From Sphingomonadaceae bacterium (GTDB taxonomy: Bacteria; Pseudomonadota; Alphaproteobacteria; Sphingomonadales; Sphingomonadaceae): a stretch of 37,184 nt of DNA. The position numbers and the translations under genes were made by a program. The DNA is taken from contig CANJUF010000030.1 of NCBI GenBank assembly GCA_947477745.1, positions 1-37,184 of the forward strand, given 5' to 3'. The notes beneath the pieces are model-generated. The model searched no databases. It saw only the letters and a program-made list of their open reading frames with translations, and was not told the origin of the DNA. Positions 32,275-37,184 of the stretch are shown here, piece by piece; positions within the stretch are counted from its first letter, which is position 1, and the number at the start of each line of letters is the position of its first letter.

Positions 32275-32714
32275 CGCAGCAGACCCTGCGCGCGGGCCTT
32301 GCGCGCATACCAGATGAAGAACAGCAGCGCGGCCCAGATCACCACGGTCATCACGATCATCGGCGTGGCCGACATGTCAGCAGGCATTTTCCCGGCGAAC
32401 CACTGGTAGAACTGGCTCACCGCAAGCCCGACCAGCGAGACGGCAAACGCCGTCACCGCATGGCGCGACCGCAGCAGCAGCAGGACCGACCCGGCAAGCG
32501 ATCCCCATACGCCCAGCGCCCAGAACGCGGTGAGCCAGCCGGGCAACTGCGCCATATAGGCAATCGCCGCGTCGCTCATCCCCATGCCGCGCATGTAGGC
32601 CTCGCCGTCGAGCTTGGTCATGGTGTAGTCATAGCAGCCGAATGCGTTCCACAGCAGGCTGATCAGGCCGACTGCCCACAAGTGCCAAGGCGTACGCTCA
32701 GATAAAGATGCCAT
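32271..32714 (-). CDS. Conserved hypothetical membrane protein
   Basis: A 147-residue membrane protein with four predicted segments: HLWAVGLISLLWNAFGCYDY, WLTAFWALGVWGSLAGSVLLLL, AVTAFAVSLVGLAVSQFYQWF and MIVMTVVIWAALLFFIWYAR. The opening (WHLWAVGLISLLWNAFGCYDYTMT) is typical of a common alphaproteobacterial group of hypothetical proteins. Function unknown. The 4-bp overlap with the convergent glycosyltransferase gene is from the stop codons. ATG at 32714 has GGGGAGA upstream. Confidence 0.72.
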   Translation of the reverse strand: MASLSERTPWHLWAVGLISLLWNAFGCYDYTMTKLDGEAYMRGMGMSDAAIAYMAQLPGWLTAFWALGVWGSLAGSVLLLLRSRHAVTAFAVSLVGLAVSQFYQWFAGKMPADMSATPMIVMTVVIWAALLFFIWYARKARAQGLLR

Positions 32715-32803
32715 AGCGGCTCTCCCCTCTTCCTAACCCGGACGGAACATGCGCGCATTGCGGCGCAATGGCAATTCTTCGCGCAAACGCCTATCTCTGG
32801 CTC

Positions 32804-34132
32804 ATGGCCGACCTTTTCGAGGATCAACCCGCCGCGCTTTCGTCCGGCCAGAGCGAGCCGCGCGAGGATGCGCCGCTGGCCGACCGGCTGCGCCCGCGCG
32901 CGCTGGCCGAGGTCGTCGGGCAGGAGCATGTCACCGGCGCTTCGGGCGCAATCGGGCGCATGGTCGCCTCGGGCAAGCTGTCCTCGATGATCCTGTGGGG
33001 CCCGCCGGGCACCGGCAAGACCACGATCGCGCGCCTGCTCGCCGATGCGGTGGGCATGCGCTTTGCCGCGGTGAGCGCGGTGTTCTCGGGCGTGGCGGAC
33101 CTCAAGAAGGCGTTTGCCGAGGCCGAACTTGCCGCCAAGGCCGGACAGCGCACGCTGCTGTTCGTGGACGAGATCCACCGCTTTAACCGCGCCCAGCAGG
33201 ACGGCTTCCTGCCGTTTGTCGAGCGCGGCACGGTCACGCTGGTCGGCGCGACCACCGAGAACCCGAGCTTCGCGCTCAACGCCGCCCTGCTCAGCCGCGC
33301 GCAGGTGCTGATCCTGCACCGGCTCGACGCGGCGGCGCTGCGCGTGCTGCTCCAACGCGCCGAGGCGCTCGAAGGCAAGCGCCTTCCGATCGACGATAGC
33401 GCGCGCGAGGCGCTGATCGCATCGGCGGACGGTGACGGGCGATTCCTGCTCAACCAGGCCGAAACGCTATATGGAGCCGAGATCGAGGAGACGCTCGACG
33501 CGGCGGGCCTGGGCAAGCTGCTGCAGCGCCGTCTCGCGGTTTACGAAAAGGACCGCGACGGGCACTACGGCCTGATATCGGCGCTGCACAAGGCGCTGCG
33601 CGGATCGGAGCCGCAGGCCGCGCTATACTACCTTGCGCGAATGCTGACGGCGGGCGAGGAGCCGCTCTACCTACTGCGCCGCATGACCCGTTTCGCCAGC
33701 GAGGATATCGGCCTTGCCGATCCGCAAGCGCTCACCCAGTGCCTTGCGGCAAAGGACGCCTACGAGTTCCTTGGCTCGCCCGAAGGCGAACTGGCGATCG
33801 TCCAGGCCTGCCTCTATCTCGCCACCGCGCCCAAATCGAACGCGGCTTACAAGGCGCAGAAGGCCGCCTGGCAGAGCGCAAGGGAAACCGGTTCGCTGCC
33901 GCCGCCGCCGCATATTCTCAACGCGCCGACCAAGCTGATGGAGGAGATCGGGCTTGGCCAGGGCTATGCCTACGATCACGATGCGCCCGACGGCTTTTCC
34001 GGAGCCGATTACTGGCCCGAGGGCATGGCGGCGCAGACCTATTACCAGCCCGTCCCGCGCGGCTTCGAGCGGCAAGTGATCGAGCGGCTCGAATGGTGGG
34101 AGAAGAAGCGCCAGGAACTGCGAGGGACGTGA
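32804..34132 (+). CDS. rarA: Replication-associated recombination protein A (RarA/MgsA)
   Basis: A 442-residue AAA+ ATPase of the RarA/MgsA/WRNIP1 family that acts at stalled forks and on gapped DNA. Walker A GPPGTGKT (66-73), Walker B LLFVDE (118-123), sensor and arginine finger regions, then the long C-terminal tetramerisation domain with SALHKALRGSEPQAALYYLARML and RRMTRFASEDIGLADP. The chosen ATG at 32804 (MADLFEDQPAALSSG) matches the typical RarA start; an ATG at 32768 would add a hydrophobic extension. Its stop overlaps the start of the next gene (GTGA), so the two are coupled. Confidence 0.96.
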   Translation: MADLFEDQPAALSSGQSEPREDAPLADRLRPRALAEVVGQEHVTGASGAIGRMVASGKLSSMILWGPPGTGKTTIARLLADAVGMRFAAVSAVFSGVADLKKAFAEAELAAKAGQRTLLFVDEIHRFNRAQQDGFLPFVERGTVTLVGATTENPSFALNAALLSRAQVLILHRLDAAALRVLLQRAEALEGKRLPIDDSAREALIASADGDGRFLLNQAETLYGAEIEETLDAAGLGKLLQRRLAVYEKDRDGHYGLISALHKALRGSEPQAALYYLARMLTAGEEPLYLLRRMTRFASEDIGLADPQALTQCLAAKDAYEFLGSPEGELAIVQACLYLATAPKSNAAYKAQKAAWQSARETGSLPPPPHILNAPTKLMEEIGLGQGYAYDHDAPDGFSGADYWPEGMAAQTYYQPVPRGFERQVIERLEWWEKKRQELRGT

Positions 34133-35001
34133 CGCCTCACCGGTTTTCGAGCTTCGTCGCGATCGACTGGTCGGGCGCGAAGGGCGAGCGTCATCCCGGA
34201 ATTGCGCTGGCGCTGTGCGGCGCAGGCAGCGCGGCGCCGGGGCTGGTGCGCCCCGGCCACCGATGGTCGCGCGGCGAAGTGCTCGATTGGCTTGAGCGCG
34301 ACCTTCCAGAGAACACGCTGGTCGGCTTCGACATGAGCATGGCTTTCGCCTTCGACGAGCATGGCGGGTATTTCCCGGGCTGGGCGAACAGCCCGGCAAG
34401 TGCGCGCGACTTGTGGGCGCTGGTCGAGACGCTGAGCGCTGATGAACCGCATCTCGCGGCCACGAAATTTGCCGACCACCTCGACATTGCCCCGCATTTC
34501 CGCCGCCACGGCGGGCGCGAGGGCGCAGCGTTCGGCGGCGGCCGCGGCCGGTTCCGCGAAACCGAGCACGGCCAGGCCCGCGCCGGGTGCCGTCCCTACA
34601 GCAATTTCAACCTCGTCGGCGCGGCGCAGGTCGGCAAGGGTTCGCTCGCAGGGATGCGACTGCTTCACCGCCTCCAGCACCGCTACGCAATCTGGCCGTT
34701 CGATCCGCTGCCGCCGCGCGGTTCGGTGCTGGTCGAGATCTACACCACCCTCGCCGCGATCGCCGCTGGACGGACCGCCTCCCGCTCCAAGATCCGTGAT
34801 TGGTCCGAGCTTGATACGGCGCTGGCGGCCCTAGGCAGCGCGCCCGCGCGCGGAACCGGCCCGCTCAGCGACCACGCCGCCGACGCGCTTCTCGCAGCGG
34901 CCTGGCTGCGCGCCGCAGCACATGACCCGGACCTGTGGGACCCGCCGCTGCTCACTCCCGATCTTGCGCGACGCGAGGGGTGGACCTTTGGCGCTCGTTA
35001 G
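34129..35001 (+). CDS. RNase H-like (DUF429-like) protein coupled to rarA
   Basis: A 290-residue protein I place, with moderate confidence, in the RNase H-like superfamily near DUF429. Visible features: first strand with Asp13 in SFVAIDWSGAKG, second acid Asp68 in LVGFDMSMAF, a strand with LVEIYTTLAA resembling the E-x-Y-P-x-x segment of DUF429 (Glu203), and a closing helix SDHAADALLAAAWL (Asp248, Asp252), where many RuvC/RNase H-like enzymes have the last acid. The GTG at 34129 overlaps the rarA stop. No signal or membrane segment. Coupling to a replication-repair ATPase suggests DNA metabolism, but this is inference. Confidence 0.6.
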   Translation: MTPHRFSSFVAIDWSGAKGERHPGIALALCGAGSAAPGLVRPGHRWSRGEVLDWLERDLPENTLVGFDMSMAFAFDEHGGYFPGWANSPASARDLWALVETLSADEPHLAATKFADHLDIAPHFRRHGGREGAAFGGGRGRFRETEHGQARAGCRPYSNFNLVGAAQVGKGSLAGMRLLHRLQHRYAIWPFDPLPPRGSVLVEIYTTLAAIAAGRTASRSKIRDWSELDTALAALGSAPARGTGPLSDHAADALLAAAWLRAAAHDPDLWDPPLLTPDLARREGWTFGAR

Positions 35002-35034
35002 TTCTAAGGACGCCCTGCACATAACAACGCGCAC

Positions 35035-35110
<76 letters not shown>

Positions 35111-35336
35111 TACTTTTCAATGAGTTAGATGGATTTTAGACCGCCAAGGTATTGGTCGGGACGGACATTTGACGGACGTTCCGTTCGAAACAGATGGTCA
35201 CCAACCGCTTCGCATCAAAGCAACACCCCCCACCCCCATCGAAAATCCTGCCGGACGAGACCCCACCTACCCGGCACCCCCCGTTTTGCTCAGATGGGAC
35301 CCACGCTTCCTTCTACATACTGTTTTGCTCGTTGGG

Positions 35337-35465
35337 TCACTTCTTCCGCCATTCGCTAGCCAGCCGCTGCGCTTCCGCGATCTGGGCAGGCCAACGAACA
35401 TCGGCGCTTGCAACACCGCATGCTCGCCGCATAAACATCAACCCCCAGATGAGGCCAACGCTCCG
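35337..35465 (-). pseudogene. C-terminal remnant of a Sel1/TPR-like repeat protein
   Basis: On the minus strand, an open stretch after an in-frame TAG ends in WPAQIAEAQRLASEWRKK before a TGA at 35337-35339. That ending, PAQIAEAQRLAREW-type, is a hallmark of Sel1/tetratricopeptide repeat proteins. The start and the repeats are missing, so it is a truncated relic. Identification rests on this one motif. Confidence 0.45.
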
Positions 35466-35540
35466 CTAATCTAAGCCGCCAACTGTCCAAAATAATCTGA
35501 CGACGAACAGCTCGGTGCTTCAACGTCCCATTCCCGATAG

Positions 35541-35798
35541 AGAACCTTCCACTCCGCAAACGTGTGGCTTTTCATGGCGGGCTTCTTGCCTCAGGCTACG
35601 CTGGTTCCCGAGCGCGGGAGTGAGATCCTCTTACGCCTCTTGGGCCGCTACGGCATTGATCTGGAGAGCGGTCTGGCAAAGTCGTTGCTGGCGAAGGTCG
35701 AGCAGGAAGTGGCTGTGTGCATCACGCCCAGCCATATCAGCAGTTGGGACTTCTCTTCGCGTATGGTTGGCGCAACGTCGGCAGGCTGCAGAACTTAA
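35541..35798 (+). pseudogene. Unrecognised coding-like fragment
   Basis: An open stretch after a stop at 35538-35540 reads VWLFMAGFLPQATLVPERG and then LLRLLGRYGIDLESGLAKSL, with mostly G/C third codon positions, ending TAA at 35798. The segment YGIDL followed by an AKVEQEVAV-ITPSHI pattern faintly resembles the C-terminus of 2-isopropylmalate synthase, but the similarity is too weak to name it. There is no ribosome binding site or proper start. Confidence 0.3.
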
Positions 35799-35838
35799 TA
35801 TCACGCAGGATAAGGCAGCTGGGACACGATTGTTGTGG

Positions 35839-36657
35839 CTAGGAGGCGGACAACTTTGGTTCGATTACATTCATAATCGCACCTGCCGTAGCTTCAGCGC
35901 CGGCAAGAGTAGGGTGGAAGGCCGCACCCTTTACAGGGCGTGCACCATTTACCCACGGCTGACTGGCGCACGCATCGCGCCCTTCCGAAAGTAATGCCAT
36001 ATCGACAAGAATTGCGTCCGATTGAGAGACAACGGAGCGCGTAACTTCGGCAAGTCTCCTTTCGGCCTGTCGCATGGTCGCAGCTTGCGCTTCAGTTAGG
36101 CCCAACGATGGACAAACGCCCACATCGGGCAGGATTCTGGGATATGTTGCGACCACGATCTGCGCATTTGGCGAACGCCTTCGAGCTTCGTTCAGTGTTG
36201 CTTCCAGATTGGCGGCCATTGAAGGAAAGTCTCGGGCCTCCATATCCTTGATGCCATTCCAAAAGATGCGGATCATCCGGCCCATAAGGTCCTTGCGGTT
36301 GCTGAACGCCGCGGCTGTGAGATCACCGACAAAGCGAATATCATTGCCACCTGCCGTAAGTGTGATGAGGCGGGTCTCGGGATCAAGTGCGTCGAGTTGC
36401 GGGCCCAGCCCCATTTGCCCCCCATGAAGGACGTGGCGGAGGGTGGACCCGGAGGAAGTCATGTCCGCGAAGGAAGGCACATTGAGACGCCTGGCAAGGA
36501 TCTGAGGATACCCATTCACACTTCGCATCGAAATATAGGGACTCGCCGGGTCACGCGGGCCAAGCCCGAGTCCAGCCGCAAAGGAACTTCCCAGGGCCAC
36601 ATAAAATGGCTTCGCGGGTGTGCGCCCGTGCAGCCGTAACATTGTAAAATCTGCCAT
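35839..36657 (-). CDS. SGNH/GDSL hydrolase
   Basis: A 272-residue SGNH hydrolase. Block I is YVALGSSFAAG (Ser24/Ser25 as the nucleophile), block III ITLTAGGNDIRFVG (Gly104-Asn105) and block V GAAFHPTLAG with His248. The Asp that usually stands three residues before the His is missing, as in some Streptomyces-type (SEST-like) esterases that use a backbone carbonyl. No signal peptide is clear. The ATG at 36657 is used; the frame extends 12 codons further. It lies in the gene-poor, transferred-looking segment next to an IS. Substrate unknown, likely an ester or lipid. Confidence 0.85.
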   Translation of the reverse strand: MADFTMLRLHGRTPAKPFYVALGSSFAAGLGLGPRDPASPYISMRSVNGYPQILARRLNVPSFADMTSSGSTLRHVLHGGQMGLGPQLDALDPETRLITLTAGGNDIRFVGDLTAAAFSNRKDLMGRMIRIFWNGIKDMEARDFPSMAANLEATLNEARRRSPNAQIVVATYPRILPDVGVCPSLGLTEAQAATMRQAERRLAEVTRSVVSQSDAILVDMALLSEGRDACASQPWVNGARPVKGAAFHPTLAGAEATAGAIMNVIEPKLSAS

Positions 36658-36719
36658 TGTACCGTTGTATCGGGGCGGTGATCTCAAGACCACCTACATA
36701 CGATGCCATCCCAGCTAGT

Positions 36720-37184
36720 TGACCTTGCCCTCGTCCAGCGTCTCCCTTGACGCGTTGACTATGCTGCCAAGCTGATTTGCCCGGCAAGCCATTTCTGTTC
36801 GAAAGCCATCGGGCTGGTATAACCCAGCGTCGAATGCAGCCGTCGATGGTTGTAAAAGGCAATCCAGTCCATCACCTCGTCCTTGGCCTGACGCCGCGTG
36901 ACGAAGCGCATGCCGTGGAGCCGTTCGACCTTCAGCGAGCCGAACAGTGTCTCGGTCACGGCGTTGTCCCAGCAGTCACCCTTGCGGCTCATTGATGCCT
37001 TCATGTTGAAGTTCGCCAGCAGCCTGGCAAAATCCTTGCTGGCATATTGGCTGCCACGGTCAGAGTGGAAGATGAGGCCTGCGGCCGGCTGACGACGGAA
37101 CCAAGCCATGCGTAGTGCATCGATGACCAACGCCCGCGTCATGCGCTGACCCATCGCAAAGCCGACGACCTGTCGGTTGAACAG
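36720..37184 (-). mobile_element. IS3-family insertion sequence, partial (right part outside window)
   Basis: The transposase frame and its downstream flank mark the end of an IS3-family element that continues past the window. The inner end is not certain: a TG-starting candidate terminus, TGACCTTGCC, begins at 36720, but the partner inverted repeat lies outside, so this border is a guess. Confidence 0.6.
36759..37184 (-). CDS. IS3-family transposase OrfB, integrase core (partial at the 5' end)
   Basis: 142 codons in frame to the window edge. The rve/DDE integrase core is clear: LFNRQVVGFAMGQRMTRALV at the edge (the first catalytic Asp would be the next residue out), HSDRGSQYASKDF with the second Asp, MSRKGDCWDNAVTETLFGSLK with the catalytic Glu, and the IS3 hallmark FYNHRRLHSTLGYTSPMAFE at the end. 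The stop is at 36759. This is the 3' part of OrfB, which in IS3 elements is made as an OrfAB fusion by frameshifting; OrfA and the upstream part lie outside. Confidence 0.93.
   Translation of the reverse strand: MFNRQVVGFAMGQRMTRALVIDALRMAWFRRQPAAGLIFHSDRGSQYASKDFARLLANFNMKASMSRKGDCWDNAVTETLFGSLKVERLHGMRFVTRRQAKDEVMDWIAFYNHRRLHSTLGYTSPMAFEQKWLAGQISLAA

Larger units (their letters stand above)
35111..35838. other. Gene-poor region downstream of tRNA-Thr, with gene remnants
   Basis: 728 bp without an intact gene. It holds C-rich tracts (35225-35237, 35261-35282), a 9-bp direct repeat GTTTTGCTC (35283-35291, 35322-35330), and coding-like fragments at 35337-35465 (minus) and about 35541-35798 (plus). 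It looks like decaying accessory DNA beyond a tRNA integration border. Confidence 0.5.

Noticed and set aside
35225..35282. C-rich tracts (G-rich on the minus strand) as G-quadruplex
   Set aside because: Runs are irregular and the region is decayed; no gene or promoter is near enough to give the structure a role.

Overview
The window is high-GC chromosomal DNA that reads as an alphaproteobacterium of the order Sphingomonadales (Erythrobacter, Novosphingobium or Sphingomonas-like). The evidence is the gene content and protein style: a carotenoid hydroxylase CrtZ, an iron-pirellicin type TonB-dependent receptor with a long plug, an F1-ATPase zeta inhibitor (DUF1476, an alphaproteobacterial protein), DUF3606, DUF4424, BolA next to a CGFS glutaredoxin, and the order rimP-nusA. 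No rRNA, CRISPR array or replication origin is visible. The taxon is inferred from protein style only; no search was run.

Layout. 1-1.5 kb: rimP-nusA on the minus strand behind a good sigma70-type promoter; nusA runs off the left edge. 1.5-4.5 kb: small hypothetical proteins, SufE, a DUF454 protein and a lone Flp-type pilin. 4.5-8.7 kb: a minus-strand crtZ-hydrolase pair, divergent from a leucine biosynthesis block leuC / hypoxanthine-DNA glycosylase / small membrane protein / leuD. 8.8-9.8 kb: zeta subunit, BolA, monothiol glutaredoxin, then a textbook terminator. 10-13.5 kb: Nudix hydrolase, DUF3606, TesB thioesterase, an SDR and an NTF2-like protein (lipid or xenobiotic metabolism flavour). 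13.66-15.7 kb: tRNA-Arg(TCT), a queuosine-precursor transporter overlapping recF. 15.7-19 kb: methyltransferase, OmpA-like protein, cupredoxin, TesA-like lipoprotein esterase. 19-22.4 kb: an ABC exporter pair (YbbA/YbbP type) separated by an inverted-pair palindromic repeat. 22.4-26.2 kb: RDD and DUF805 membrane proteins and a TonB-dependent receptor. 26.5-32.7 kb: BipA/TypA, an outer-membrane barrel, DUF4424, a Tyr/Arg-rich exported protein, a GT4 glycosyltransferase and a membrane protein. 32.8-35.1 kb: RarA translationally coupled to an RNase H-like (DUF429-like) protein, then tRNA-Thr(TGT).

From the end of tRNA-Thr (35110) the character changes: gene remnants, low gene density, more A/T, an SGNH hydrolase and an IS3-family transposase that runs off the right edge. 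This looks like the border of an integrated or decaying accessory segment at a tRNA gene, although no integrase is visible here.

Most of the window is ordinary core chromosome. I do not see a complete defence or biosynthetic system. The most promising leads are the RarA-coupled RNase H-like protein, the direct repeat of the tRNA-Arg 3' end with a structured spacer, the palindromic repeat pair that supplies the ribosome binding site of the ABC permease, and an 11-bp phased set of half-sites in front of the Tyr/Arg-rich protein gene.
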